64,000 bases of DNA from Eubacteriales bacterium (lineage in GTDB: Bacteria; Bacillota; Clostridia; Oscillospirales; Oscillospiraceae). A program made the translations under genes and the position numbers. The stretch lies in contig JAUNSH010000007.1 of assembly GCA_030539285.1 (NCBI GenBank), positions 1-64,000 of the forward strand. Reading direction: 5' to 3'. Below, piece after piece: positions 44,741-53,413 of this stretch. A model generated the notes under the pieces. The model searched no databases. It was not told where the DNA came from and was given only the letters and a program-made list of their open reading frames with translations. Every line of letters starts with the position of its first letter. Positions within the stretch are counted from its first letter, which is position 1.

Positions 44741-45511
44741 ATGGCGATCCCAAAAGTGATCCATTACTGCTGGTTCGGCAGGAAACCCAAGCCAAAGCTG
44801 GCAGAGAAGTGCATCAAAAGCTGGAAAAAATACTGCCCCGACTACGAGATCGTGGAGTGGAACGAGGATAATTTTGATCTGTCTTCCGCGCCGAACTATG
44901 TACAGCAGGCCATGGCTGCAGGCCGCTGGGCCTTTGTCACGGATTACGTGCGCCTGCGCTCGCTCACCGAACAGGGCGGCGTCTATATGGACACGGATGT
45001 GGAGCTGGTGAGGCCCCTAGACCCCTATTTAAAGCATCAGGCCTTTGCGGGCTTCGAGCACCCGGAGCGGGTGCAGACCGGGCTTCTGGCCTGTGAGAAG
45101 GATTTTCCGCTGTTCCGGGAATTCCTGGCCCACTATGACCACGCCAGCTTCCTGCTTCCGGACGGCACCCTGGATACTACCACCAATGTACAGGTGCTGA
45201 CGGACCTGTGCCTGAGCAAGGGACTTGTGTGCAACGACCGGCTGCAAACGGTGGCGGGACTGACCATTTACCCAAGGGAAATTTTCTGCCCAGTGGATTT
45301 TGACACAAAGGTGCTGCAAAAAACCCGGAAAACCGTGGCGATCCACTGGTTTTCAGGCTCCTGGCAGACGGAAGAGGAGCGGCAGTACCTGGAAGCGGAG
45401 GCAAAGCGGCTGGCCCGGGAGCGGGCAAGCGAGCGCCGGGTGGCCATCGGCACCCGCCTGCTTGGAGAAAAGGGCTACGAGAAGGTCAAGTCTATCTTAA
45501 GAGGAAAGTAA
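44741..45511 (+). CDS. Glycosyltransferase family 32 (capsular sugar transferase, OCH1-like)
   Basis: A 256-residue GT-A transferase with the DXD of the family in GGVYMDTDVELV. IPKVIHYCWFGRKPKPKLAE is the usual N terminus of bacterial GT32 capsule enzymes, and IHWFSGSW the usual C-terminal motif. Related proteins transfer galactose or mannose in capsule synthesis. It sits between two GT2 genes and 2 nt before the next. Confidence 0.88.
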   Translation: MAIPKVIHYCWFGRKPKPKLAEKCIKSWKKYCPDYEIVEWNEDNFDLSSAPNYVQQAMAAGRWAFVTDYVRLRSLTEQGGVYMDTDVELVRPLDPYLKHQAFAGFEHPERVQTGLLACEKDFPLFREFLAHYDHASFLLPDGTLDTTTNVQVLTDLCLSKGLVCNDRLQTVAGLTIYPREIFCPVDFDTKVLQKTRKTVAIHWFSGSWQTEEERQYLEAEAKRLARERASERRVAIGTRLLGEKGYEKVKSILRGK

Positions 45512-45512
45512 C

Positions 45513-46475
45513 ATGGCAAACATCAGTGTGATCGTGCCGGTATATAAGGTGGAGGAATTTTTAAGCCGCTGTGTGGACAGCATCCTCTGCCAGAGCTATA
45601 CCGACTTTGAACTGATCCTGGTGGACGACGGAAGCCCGGACAGCTGCGGGGCGATGTGTGACGCTTACGGGAAACAGGACAGCCGCGTCCACGTGATCCA
45701 TCAGGAAAATGGCGGCCTGTCCGCCGCCCGGAATTCCGGCATCGACTGGGCTTTCGCCAACAGTACCAGCCGCTGGCTGGCCTTTGTGGACAGCGACGAC
45801 TGGGTACACCCGGATTTTTTAAAGGTGCTCTACGAAACGGCGGAGCAGACCCTCTGCCGCGTCAGCGTGTGTGACTTTTTCCGCACCTCCGGGGAGGACT
45901 TCCCGGCGCAGCCCTACAAAAGCGCCATGCGTATCAGCGCCGGAGACTTCTACTGCGGGGACTACCAGAACGGCCAGACGGCGGTGGCCTGGAACAAGCT
46001 GTACCATAAATCCCTGTTCAAAAACCTTCGCTATCCCGTGGGAAAGCTCCATGAGGATGAATTCACTACCTATCAGGCGGTATATCAGGCCGGAACTGTT
46101 GGCGTGACCCCTATGGTGCTCTATGCCTACTATCAGAATCCCGGCGGCATCATGAAGTCTCCATGGAGCTACAAACGGATGCACGCCCTGGAAGCCTTTG
46201 AGCAGCAGATCGCCTTTGCCAGAGAGAAGAAAGATGAGCGCCTGCTGAAAAAAGCGTCGGAACAGTATCTGTTCAGTAGCTTCGAGCAGTTGAAAGCCGC
46301 GCCGAAGGTCTACAGGAAGGAGCTTCGCAGGAAGCTGCGCTCGGCGCTGAAACTGGCAGGGGAGAGCGGCAGCTTCCATCCCGGCTGGAAAACCCTGTGG
46401 GCCTATGAGGCGGCCTACCCCTGTAAACCCCTGTGGTGGCTGCTGTCGAAACTGCACCGGGAGGAAGGAACATGA
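45513..46475 (+). CDS. Glycosyltransferase family 2
   Basis: A 320-residue GT-A transferase. ISVIVPVYKVEEFLSRCVDS, LVDDGSPDSCG and FVDSDDWVHPDFLK mark the donor site, and KLHEDEFTTYQAVY the catalytic region. Compare the gene at 42766: SRWLAFVDSDDW and LYAYYQNPGGIMKSPW occupy the same positions, which points to a duplication. Confidence 0.9.
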   Translation: MANISVIVPVYKVEEFLSRCVDSILCQSYTDFELILVDDGSPDSCGAMCDAYGKQDSRVHVIHQENGGLSAARNSGIDWAFANSTSRWLAFVDSDDWVHPDFLKVLYETAEQTLCRVSVCDFFRTSGEDFPAQPYKSAMRISAGDFYCGDYQNGQTAVAWNKLYHKSLFKNLRYPVGKLHEDEFTTYQAVYQAGTVGVTPMVLYAYYQNPGGIMKSPWSYKRMHALEAFEQQIAFAREKKDERLLKKASEQYLFSSFEQLKAAPKVYRKELRRKLRSALKLAGESGSFHPGWKTLWAYEAAYPCKPLWWLLSKLHREEGT

Positions 46476-47443
46476 ATCAGACCATTTCTGTGATCGTGCC
46501 CGTCTATAACGTGGCAGAATACCTTCCCCAGTGCGCGGACAGCATTCTGTCCCAGGACTATGGGGATTTGGAGGTCATTTTCATTGACGACGGCTCCACC
46601 GACGCTTCCGGGCAGCTCTGCGACCAATACGCGGCAAAAGACCCCCGTGTGCGGGTGATCCACCAGAAAAACGGCGGCGCGGCGGCGGCGAAAAACGCCG
46701 GTCTGCGGACTGCTACTGGGGATTACCTGACCTTCGTGGACAGCGACGACTACTTAGAACCCGCTGCCTATGGCTTTCTCATGAAAACGCTGCTGGAAAC
46801 CAATGCGGACGCGGTGCAAGGCTCCTTCCGGGAAGTTTACCGAAACAGGGCGGAGGAACAGCGGATACTGGCGGAAACGCTGGAAGGCTATGATTACCTT
46901 CTTCGTTTTCCTAAGGATTTTTCCTGCGCCCTGCTGTGGAACAAGCTGTACCGCCGTTCCATTTTCGACGGCGTATTCTTCGAGGAAGGTCACAAGATCG
47001 ACGACGAATACTTCACCTATCAGGGCTTTTTGCGGCCCCGGAAGGTGGTTCGGGTTGACCGCATTGTCTACAATTACCGCAAGCGCGCATCCAGCGTCAT
47101 GAGCTCCCCGGAATCGGCGGAGCGGCTGGTGCTGGACTGCCTTGACAGCGCGGCAAAGCGGCGGCAGAAAATACTCGACACCCTGCCCGAATTGCGGGAA
47201 GCCTTCGATGAAAACTATCTGGACGTGATCTGGTATCTGTCCGGCAACGAGGGCAGCACGGAGCGGTCCCTGCAAGCCCTGAAAGACAGTCTGCGCTCCT
47301 ACATGGGGGAGAAGGGACGAACCTTCCCGCCGCTTTTTTTATGGAAGGGACTTTCCAAGCTCTTCCTGATCCCCACGCCAAAGCTGCTGGCCCTCTGCAA
47401 AAAAACGTGCAAACAGATCGATCTTACGGATTATTTCGGTTAG
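46472..47443 (+). CDS. Glycosyltransferase family 2, last gene of polysaccharide unit 2
   Basis: A 323-residue GT-A transferase. ISVIVPVYNVAEYLPQCADS, FIDDGSTDASGQLC and FVDSDDYLEPAAY mark the donor site, and EEGHKIDDEYFTYQGFL the catalytic region. ATG overlaps the previous stop (ATGA) and GGAGGAAGG lies upstream, so the start at 46472 is preferred over the in-frame GTG at 46433. The prfB promoter begins 14 nt after its stop, with no terminator between. Confidence 0.9.
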   Translation: MNQTISVIVPVYNVAEYLPQCADSILSQDYGDLEVIFIDDGSTDASGQLCDQYAAKDPRVRVIHQKNGGAAAAKNAGLRTATGDYLTFVDSDDYLEPAAYGFLMKTLLETNADAVQGSFREVYRNRAEEQRILAETLEGYDYLLRFPKDFSCALLWNKLYRRSIFDGVFFEEGHKIDDEYFTYQGFLRPRKVVRVDRIVYNYRKRASSVMSSPESAERLVLDCLDSAAKRRQKILDTLPELREAFDENYLDVIWYLSGNEGSTERSLQALKDSLRSYMGEKGRTFPPLFLWKGLSKLFLIPTPKLLALCKKTCKQIDLTDYFG

Positions 47444-47456
47444 CGGCAAAAAATAC

Positions 47457-47484
47457 TTGCATTTTCGGTACTTTTTGGTATACT
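47457..47484 (+). promoter_or_regulatory. sigma-A promoter of prfB
   Basis: TTGCAT (47457-47462), a 16-nt spacer and TATACT (47479-47484) lie 31 nt before the prfB start. Confidence 0.75.
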
Positions 47485-47515
47485 GGGATTCGGTAATTTG
47501 ACGAAATGAGAGAGT

Positions 47516-48649
47516 ATGGCTATGAATATTGAATTTGATGTATATAAGCAGAAACTGAACGACTGCCGCCCCGCTTTGGACGGTCTTGCGGATTCTCTGA
47601 ATGTGGAGGGCCTGCGCAGCGAGCTGGAGCGGCTCCACGCCATGCAGGAAGCCCCCGGCTTCTGGGACGACCCGGAGAAAAGCCAGAAGATCGTGGTGAA
47701 GACCCGGCAGACGGAGACCAAAATTGAGCGGTACGAAAAAATGCTGTCCAGCTGGGACGACCTCATGACCATCTGCGAAATGGCGGCGGAAGAGGACGAC
47801 GACTCCATGCTGGAGGAGCTGAAGGAAGGGTACGAGACCCTGGCGGAGGATATGGAATCCTGCCGTCTGGAAACGCTTCTCACAGGCAAGTATGACAGAA
47901 ACAACGCGATCATGAGCTTTCAGGCCGGTGCCGGCGGCACCGAGGCTCAGGACTGGTGTCAGATGCTCTACCGTATGTATACCCGCTGGGCGGAACGCCA
48001 CGGCTTTGAATACCAGATCCTGGACTATCAGGAGGGCGACGAGGCCGGTATCAAGTCCGCTTCCATCATGGTGACCGGCGAAAATGCCTACGGCTTCCTG
48101 AAGGGTGAAAACGGCGTCCACCGGCTGGTCCGGGTGTCTCCCTTTGATTCCAATGCCCGCCGTCAGACCTCCTTCTCCGCCATCGAGGTCATTCCTGAGA
48201 TCGCCGACGAGTCCGAGGATTTTGAGATCCGTCCCGAGGACTATGAGATGCAGGTCTACCGCTCCTCCGGTGCCGGCGGCCAGCACATCAACAAGACTTC
48301 CTCCGCCGTCCGTCTGATCCACAAGGCCACGGGCATCGTGGTGTCCTGCCAGACCGAGCGGAGCCAGTTCCAGAACAAGGAGACCTGTCTGAAAATGCTG
48401 CGCTCCAAGCTGGTGGAGATCCGGGAGCGGGAGCATCTGGCGAATATCGCAGACATCAAGGGCGTCCAGCAGAAGATCGAGTGGGGCAGCCAGATCCGCA
48501 ACTATGTGTTCATGCCCTATACGCTGGTCAAGGACACCCGCACCGGCTGCGAGACTTCCAATGTAAACGCGGTCATGGACGGCGCCCTGGATCCCTTCAT
48601 CGAGAGCTACCTCAACTGCCTCGCTACCGGCAACTGGGTGCAGAAATAA
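47516..48649 (+). CDS. prfB: Peptide chain release factor 2
   Basis: Terminates translation at UGA and UAA; 377 residues. The tripeptide anticodon SPF lies in VSPFDSNARRQTSF, and the peptidyl-transferase motif GGQ in SGAGGQHINKTSS, so this is RF2 rather than RF1. The reading frame is continuous from ATG: the early region LADSLNVEGLRSELERL has no in-frame UGA, so the usual programmed +1 frameshift is absent. An in-frame ATG two codons later is an alternative start. The ribosome site is weak (GAGAGAG). Confidence 0.95.
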   Translation: MAMNIEFDVYKQKLNDCRPALDGLADSLNVEGLRSELERLHAMQEAPGFWDDPEKSQKIVVKTRQTETKIERYEKMLSSWDDLMTICEMAAEEDDDSMLEELKEGYETLAEDMESCRLETLLTGKYDRNNAIMSFQAGAGGTEAQDWCQMLYRMYTRWAERHGFEYQILDYQEGDEAGIKSASIMVTGENAYGFLKGENGVHRLVRVSPFDSNARRQTSFSAIEVIPEIADESEDFEIRPEDYEMQVYRSSGAGGQHINKTSSAVRLIHKATGIVVSCQTERSQFQNKETCLKMLRSKLVEIREREHLANIADIKGVQQKIEWGSQIRNYVFMPYTLVKDTRTGCETSNVNAVMDGALDPFIESYLNCLATGNWVQK

Positions 48650-48672
48650 GCAAAAAAAGGCAGATTCAGCCC

Positions 48673-48701
48673 TTGAAATTTGCATTGCCTTATGCTATAC
48701 T
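48673..48701 (+). promoter_or_regulatory. sigma-A promoter of secG, with hairpin leader
   Basis: TTGAAA (48673-48678), 17 nt and TATACT (48696-48701). The leader after it folds into two small hairpins (tcctggtgg / ccaccgga at 48721-48740; attcgc / gcgaat at 48745-48762) just before the AAGGAGG ribosome site. Confidence 0.72.
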
Positions 48702-48786
48702 ATACGGGCTATTATGAAATTCCTGGTGGTTCCCACCGGATACCATTCGCTTTTCCGCGAATACAGGCGGAAGGAGGTTACTGAAA

Positions 48787-49023
48787 ATGGAGATTCTGAA
48801 GACTGTTCTGATCGTTCTGGAGGCCCTGTGCTCTCTGGCATTGATCGTTGTCGTCCTGCTGCAGTCCGGTAAGGAGGCTGGCCTTTCCAGCACATTCACC
48901 GGCGCTTCCGAGACTTATCTGAGCAAGAATAAGAAGGGCAATCTGGATGCCGTCCTGGCTTCCGCGACCAAGTGGATCGCTCTGGCCTGGGTCCTGCTGA
49001 CCCTGTCCCTGAGCCTGGTATAA
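48787..49023 (+). CDS. secG: Preprotein translocase subunit SecG
   Basis: Small membrane subunit of the SecYEG channel, 78 residues. Two hydrophobic helices (about 3-23 and 56-77) flank the conserved cytoplasmic loop VVLLQSGKEAGLSSTFTG. It has its own promoter and terminator and lies between prfB and a PHP hydrolase rather than next to rnr/smpB as in many Firmicutes. Confidence 0.93.
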   Translation: MEILKTVLIVLEALCSLALIVVVLLQSGKEAGLSSTFTGASETYLSKNKKGNLDAVLASATKWIALAWVLLTLSLSLV

Positions 49024-49037
49024 TTGGCTGTTGACTA

Positions 49038-49065
49038 GACCACGGATTCCATCCGTGGTCTTTTT
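49038..49065 (+). terminator. rho-independent terminator of secG
   Basis: Perfect 10-bp stem gaccacggat / atccgtggtc with a 3-nt loop, followed by five T, 14 nt after the stop. Confidence 0.88.
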
Positions 49066-49086
49066 CATTTGAGAAAGGAGATTACT

Positions 49087-49800
49087 ATGAAACCTTTTGT
49101 TGCTGACCTGCATATGCACTCCGTCATGAGCGGCCACGCCTTCGGTACCATCCGGGAGCTGGCGCAAGCGGCGGCGGAGCGGGGCCTGAAACTCATTGGT
49201 GTGACGGAGCACGGCCCCAGAATTCCCGGCACGGTGGATCCCATTTATTTCCGTAATTTTGTGGATGCTCCCAGAGTGCTCTACGGCGTGGAGATGCTCT
49301 ATGGCAGTGAGGTCAATATTCTGAACGACGGCACCGTGGACTTGGATGAGCGGCACCTGAAGTGCCTTGACTACGCGGTGGCGGGCATCCACGGCCTGTG
49401 CTACGAGGACGAAGGCGCGGTGAAAAACACGGACAACGTGATCTCCTGCATGGAAAATCCCAAGGTCAAATTCATTTCCCACCCGGACAGCGACACCTAC
49501 CCCATGGATTATCCCGCGCTGGTTGCCGGGGCCAAGGCCACGGGCACTGCCCTGGAATTAAACAACAGCTCCCTGCGAAAGGAAAACCTTCGGCCCGGAT
49601 GCGTGAAAAACTACGGCATTATGCTGCCACTGTGTGCGGAAATGGGAGTGCCCATCGTGGTCAATACCGACTCCCACGACCCGGCCACGGTGGGTGATTT
49701 CACCCTTGCCCAGGCTCTGCTGGAAAAGCTGGGGATCGGCGACGATCTGATCCTCAACAATGATCTGGAAAAACTGAAAAAATTTCTGCTGGAAAAATAA
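49087..49800 (+). CDS. PHP-domain phosphoesterase (YcdX type)
   Basis: Metal-dependent phosphoesterase of 237 residues. ADLHMHSVMSGHA (HxH), VTEHGP, FISHPDSDTYP and VNTDSHDPATVGD are the four PHP metal-binding motifs. It is the stand-alone YcdX-like type, not a polymerase domain. The substrate is unknown; relatives include histidinol phosphatases and nucleotide phosphatases. The ATG at 49087 follows AGAAAGGAG; the upstream in-frame TTG at 49069 is inside the secG terminator. Confidence 0.9.
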   Translation: MKPFVADLHMHSVMSGHAFGTIRELAQAAAERGLKLIGVTEHGPRIPGTVDPIYFRNFVDAPRVLYGVEMLYGSEVNILNDGTVDLDERHLKCLDYAVAGIHGLCYEDEGAVKNTDNVISCMENPKVKFISHPDSDTYPMDYPALVAGAKATGTALELNNSSLRKENLRPGCVKNYGIMLPLCAEMGVPIVVNTDSHDPATVGDFTLAQALLEKLGIGDDLILNNDLEKLKKFLLEK

Positions 49801-49913
49801 TCACTGTAGGTTTTGATAAAATGGGGCAGGGAAGCCGCAGCGCATTTGGGTAGATTTATCTTTGGCTTTGTGCTAGAATAGGGCCGTACAAAGATTGTAA
49901 AGGAGCGATTATC

Positions 49914-51356
49914 ATGGAAGCAAAAAGACTGGCTGGGCTGGAGCCCGGGGCAGTATTCGGCTATTTCGAAGAGATTTGCGCTATTCCCCACGGCTCCCGG
50001 AACACGAAGATGATCTCCGACTACCTCGTCGGGTTTGCCAAGGCCCATGACCTTGCCTATATTCAGGACGAAATGAACAACATCATCCTCTTTGCCCCGG
50101 GCACCTGCGGCATGGAGGACCACCCGCCCGTGATCCTTCAGGGCCACATCGACATGGTCTGCGAGAAGGAGACCACCTGCCCCATTGACATGGCGGCAGA
50201 GGGACTGGACGTGACCCACGACGGAACCTATGTCTACGCCAAGGGCACCACGCTGGGCGGCGATGACGGCATTGCCGCCGCCATGGCTCTGGCCCTGCTG
50301 GAAGATACGACCATTCCCCATCCCCCGCTTGAAGTGGTCATGACCACGGAGGAGGAGATCGGCCTGCTGGGCGCTGACGCCATCGACCTGTCCCAGCTCA
50401 AAGGCCGGAAGCTGATCAATCTGGACTCCGAGACGGAGGGTGTATTCACCGTATCCTGTGCCGGCGGCTGTACCGCCTGCATCACCCTGCCTGTGGAGCG
50501 CCGGGCGGTCTATGGACCCTGCATCCGCCTGACGGTGGACGGCCTGAAGGGCGGCCACTCCGGTGCGGACATCCACCTGAAGCGGGCCAACGCCGATAAG
50601 GTCATGGGCGAGTTTATGAGCCGCATTCAGAAGATCATGCCCCTGTGCCTGACCTCCTTCTCCGGCGGCAGCAAGGACAATGCCATTCCCCGTTCCTGTC
50701 AGGCGACGCTGGTTGCTATGGGCATCAATTTGGAGCGCATCAACGACATCGCGGCGGCTCTGCAGGAGGAAATTCGTGCCAACTACGACGAGCCGGATGC
50801 CACGGTGCAGGCGTTCGACGTGGACGCTCTGGGTGGCAACAGCCTGTCCACCGAGTCCACCGCCAAGGTGATCAGCCTCCTGTGCTCTGCCCCCAACGGC
50901 GTCCAGAAGTGGAGCGCGGACATTGAGGGTCTGGTGCAGACCAGCCTGAATCTGGGTATCGCCAAGCTGGGTGACCGGTTCAGCGCCACCTTCTCCGTGC
51001 GCAGCAGCGTCAATTCGGAGAAGCAGGAGGTGCTCTCTCAGCTGAAAGCCCTGGCGGAAATGCTGGAGGGCAGCTACAGCCAGGACGGCGAGTACCCGGC
51101 CTGGGAGTACCGCAAGGAATCTCACCTGCGGGATACCATGGTGCGCATCTATCGGGAGATGTTCGGCGGGGAGCCGAAGGTGGAAGCCATCCACGCGGGA
51201 CTGGAATGCGGCCTGTTCAGCGAGAAGCTGGAGGGTCTCGACTGCGTGTCCATCGGCCCTAACATCCTCGACATCCACACCACCCGGGAGCGTCTGGACA
51301 TCGCCTCTACGGAACGGCTCTGGAAGTTCCTGCTGGAAGTGCTGAAAAACCTGTAA
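49914..51356 (+). CDS. pepD: Aminoacyl-histidine dipeptidase (M20)
   Basis: Cytosolic zinc dipeptidase of 480 residues. Visible are GHIDMVCEK, GDDGIAAAMALALLED, VMTTEEEIGLLGA and GGHSGADIHLKRANA, the PepD/carnosinase-family motifs that place the two zinc ligands and the catalytic Glu. It recycles histidine- and other dipeptides. AAAGGAG precedes the ATG, and a terminator follows the stop. Confidence 0.93.
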   Translation: MEAKRLAGLEPGAVFGYFEEICAIPHGSRNTKMISDYLVGFAKAHDLAYIQDEMNNIILFAPGTCGMEDHPPVILQGHIDMVCEKETTCPIDMAAEGLDVTHDGTYVYAKGTTLGGDDGIAAAMALALLEDTTIPHPPLEVVMTTEEEIGLLGADAIDLSQLKGRKLINLDSETEGVFTVSCAGGCTACITLPVERRAVYGPCIRLTVDGLKGGHSGADIHLKRANADKVMGEFMSRIQKIMPLCLTSFSGGSKDNAIPRSCQATLVAMGINLERINDIAAALQEEIRANYDEPDATVQAFDVDALGGNSLSTESTAKVISLLCSAPNGVQKWSADIEGLVQTSLNLGIAKLGDRFSATFSVRSSVNSEKQEVLSQLKALAEMLEGSYSQDGEYPAWEYRKESHLRDTMVRIYREMFGGEPKVEAIHAGLECGLFSEKLEGLDCVSIGPNILDIHTTRERLDIASTERLWKFLLEVLKNL

Positions 51357-51364
51357 AAATAAGG

Positions 51365-51396
51365 AATCCACCGGCCATTTGACCGGTGGATTTTTT
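51365..51396 (+). terminator. rho-independent terminator of pepD
   Basis: aatccaccgg / ccggtggatt stem with T run, 8 nt after the stop. It may also serve the minus-strand gene. Confidence 0.8.
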
Positions 51397-51400
51397 AAAA

Positions 51401-51499
51401 TGTCATCCTGAGCGAGCAAAGCGAGTCGAAGGATCTTTCCGCTTTCAATCATCGAAACGGTGTAGATCCTTCGACTCGCTTTGCTCGCTCAGGATGACA
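51401..51499. repeat. catcctgagcgagc inverted-repeat element, copy 2 (perfect 36-nt arms)
   Basis: The left arm 51401-51436 (starting tgtcatcctgagcgagc) and the right arm 51464-51499 are exact complements over 36 nt, with a 27-nt loop. It lies between convergent pepD and the DUF1846 gene, immediately before the stop of the latter. Confidence 0.9.
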
Positions 51500-51502
51500 A
51501 AT

Positions 51503-52969
51503 TTAACCCATATACCGCGGCTCGCAGGTGAGGTTCACACCCAGCCGCTTGAATGTCCGCTCGTCCACAGAGGACAAGATCACAGACGAATGCACCTCGC
51601 AGCCCCGCAGCTTATCCAGCTGCTCCATGGCGAACTCCGCCATGGGATTGGTAGCCGCGCTGATGGACAGGGCGATCAGGGTTTCATCCGTGTGCAGTCT
51701 GGGATTCCGGTTGCCCAGATGGGCCACTTTCAGATGCTGAATGGGGTCAAGCGCCACAGGGGAAATCAGGTGCAGATCCTTGGGCATCCCGCCGAGGGCC
51801 TTCAGTGCGTTCAGCAGCAGCGCGGAGGAAGCGCCCAGCAGATCGCTGGTCTTTCCCGTGACAATGCGCCCGTCGGGCAGCTCCATGGCGGCGGCAGGGG
51901 AGCCGGTCTCCTCAGCTCTTGCCAGCGCGGGAGCCACGACCTTGCGGTCAGCAGGGGAGACCCCAGCCTTTTTCATCAGCAGATCCAGCTTGCGCACCGC
52001 GTCCTCCACATTTTTGCCCTTTTTCTGGTCGCACAGGGCCTCATAGTAACGGCGGATGATCTCCTGCCGGGAGGCCTCCCGGGTGCCCTCATCGTCCACA
52101 ATGCAGTTGCCCGCCATGTTCACGCCCATGTCCGTGGGGGACTTGTAGGGACAATGGCCCAGGATCTTCTCGAAGATCGCCACCAGCACGGGGAAAGCCT
52201 CCACGTCCCGGTTGTAGTTGACGGTGGTGATGCCGTAGGCATCCAGATGGAAGGGGTCGATCATGTTCACATCGTTCAGGTCGGCGGTAGCGGCCTCATA
52301 GGCCAGATTCACCGGGTGGTTCAGGGACAGGTTCCAGATAGGGAAGGTCTCGAATTTGGCGTAGCCCGCGGTGTTGCCCCGCTCGTGCTCGTGGTAGAGC
52401 TGGCTTAAGCAGGTAGCCAGCTTGCCGCTGCCGGGGCCGGGGGCGGTGACCACCACGAGAGACCGGCTGGTTTCAATGTAGTCGTTTTTCCCGAAGCCCT
52501 CGGCGCTTACGATGTGGGCAGTGTCGGCGGGATAGCCCGCGATCTCATAGTGGTGATACACCCGGATGCCCAGCCCTTCCAGCCGGGACTGGAAAGCCTT
52601 GGCAAGAGACTGACCGTGATACCGGGTCAGCACCACGCTGGACACGTACAGCCCGAAGCCCCGGAACACATCGATGAGCCGGATCACGTCCCGGTCGTAG
52701 GTGATGCCCAGGTCTCCCCGGACCTTGTTCTTTTCAATGTCGTCGGCGTTGATGGCAATGACCATCTCCACCTGATCTTTCAGCTGCAGGAGCATCCGCA
52801 GCTTGCTGTCCGGCTGGAAGCCGGGGAGCACCCGGGACGCGTGGTTGTCGTCGTAGAGCTTGCCGCCGAATTCCAGATACAGCTTGCCGCCGAACTGAGC
52901 GATCCGCTCCCGGATGTGCTCAGACTGCATCTGTAAGTATTTGTCGTTGTCGAATGCCGCATTGACCAT
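51503..52969 (-). CDS. DUF1846 family protein
   Basis: A 488-residue cytoplasmic protein of a family common in Firmicutes. Motifs include [18 protein letters not shown] near the N terminus, [14 protein letters not shown] and [19 protein letters not shown], a P-loop-like glycine-rich stretch. A conserved [19 protein letters not shown] lies mid-protein. The biochemical role is not settled; relatives are annotated as ATP-dependent or ribosome-associated, without proof known to me. It is convergent with pepD and has its own promoter. Confidence 0.88.
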   Translation of the reverse strand: MVNAAFDNDKYLQMQSEHIRERIAQFGGKLYLEFGGKLYDDNHASRVLPGFQPDSKLRMLLQLKDQVEMVIAINADDIEKNKVRGDLGITYDRDVIRLIDVFRGFGLYVSSVVLTRYHGQSLAKAFQSRLEGLGIRVYHHYEIAGYPADTAHIVSAEGFGKNDYIETSRSLVVVTAPGPGSGKLATCLSQLYHEHERGNTAGYAKFETFPIWNLSLNHPVNLAYEAATADLNDVNMIDPFHLDAYGITTVNYNRDVEAFPVLVAIFEKILGHCPYKSPTDMGVNMAGNCIVDDEGTREASRQEIIRRYYEALCDQKKGKNVEDAVRKLDLLMKKAGVSPADRKVVAPALARAEETGSPAAAMELPDGRIVTGKTSDLLGASSALLLNALKALGGMPKDLHLISPVALDPIQHLKVAHLGNRNPRLHTDETLIALSISAATNPMAEFAMEQLDKLRGCEVHSSVILSSVDERTFKRLGVNLTCEPRYMG

Positions 52970-53004
52970 GTGCGTCGCCTCTCTTTAAATAATCATACGA
53001 GGTT

Positions 53005-53033
53005 ATTCTACAGCATCCGACAAAAAATAGCAA
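53005..53033 (-). promoter_or_regulatory. sigma-A promoter of the DUF1846 gene
   Basis: On the minus strand TTGCTA (53028-53033), a 17-nt spacer and TAGAAT (53005-53010), 36 nt upstream of the start. Confidence 0.68.
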
Positions 53034-53384
53034 GACTAAAAGCGTGAGGAGTTTGGAGTTAGGAGTGAGGAGCGGGAAAACGCATGTCATCCTGAGCGAG
53101 CGAAGCGAGTCGAAGGATCTTTTCACGTCCCTGTGGTGCTGACGTGGGGACGGCGGCTTGAGGGCAAACTGCCCTACAGGAGGGGAAAGGGGCGTGAAAC
53201 AGTATCAATTGCAACCATCCAAATCTTAAGAATTTCCTAACGCTGTGTTAAACAGGGTAACAAAAATGGGGAAATATCCCGGAAAAAACGTCGAACACGG
53301 GGGAAATCTGACAAAATATCACGAAACGCCGAAAAAGATTGTTAAGAAATGTAAATCGTTTTGTAATTTTTTGTAATTTTCCTA
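53034..53384. other. non-coding spacer with repeats and an AT-rich tract
   Basis: No gene is seen. The left half holds a period-7 array (53044-53078), a single arm of the catcctgagcgagc repeat (53089-53122) and an agggca-aac-tgccct hairpin near 53160. The right half, from about 53200, is unusually AT-rich for this window and runs into the promoter of the wall-anchored protein. Confidence 0.6.
53044..53122. repeat. period-7 array followed by half of a catcctgagcgagc repeat
   Basis: Heptamers gtgagga / gtttgga / gttagga / gtgagga / gcgggaa (53044-53078) precede catcctgagcgagcgaagcg and its continuation to gtcgaaggatctt. No complementary right arm is found downstream, so this copy is a solo arm. 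Confidence 0.75.
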
Positions 53385-53413
53385 TTGACAACCGGGACCA
53401 CTTATGGTATCAT
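53385..53413 (+). promoter_or_regulatory. strong sigma-A promoter of the wall-anchored repeat protein
   Basis: TTGACA (53385-53390), exact consensus, a 17-nt spacer and TATCAT (53408-53413). A 5' leader of about 95 nt with short self-complementary stretches follows, then an AGGAGG ribosome site. Confidence 0.85.

Noticed and set aside
15201..47443. Prophage, integrative element or defence island
   Set aside because: No integrase, transposase, phage structural, nuclease or toxin genes; all frames fit polysaccharide synthesis and export.
47516..47620. Programmed frameshift site in prfB
   Set aside because: No in-frame UGA and no CUU-UGA-type slippery site; the frame is continuous.
49611..51452. 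613-codon open frame on the minus strand
   Set aside because: Shadow of pepD; no ribosome site and biased residue use.
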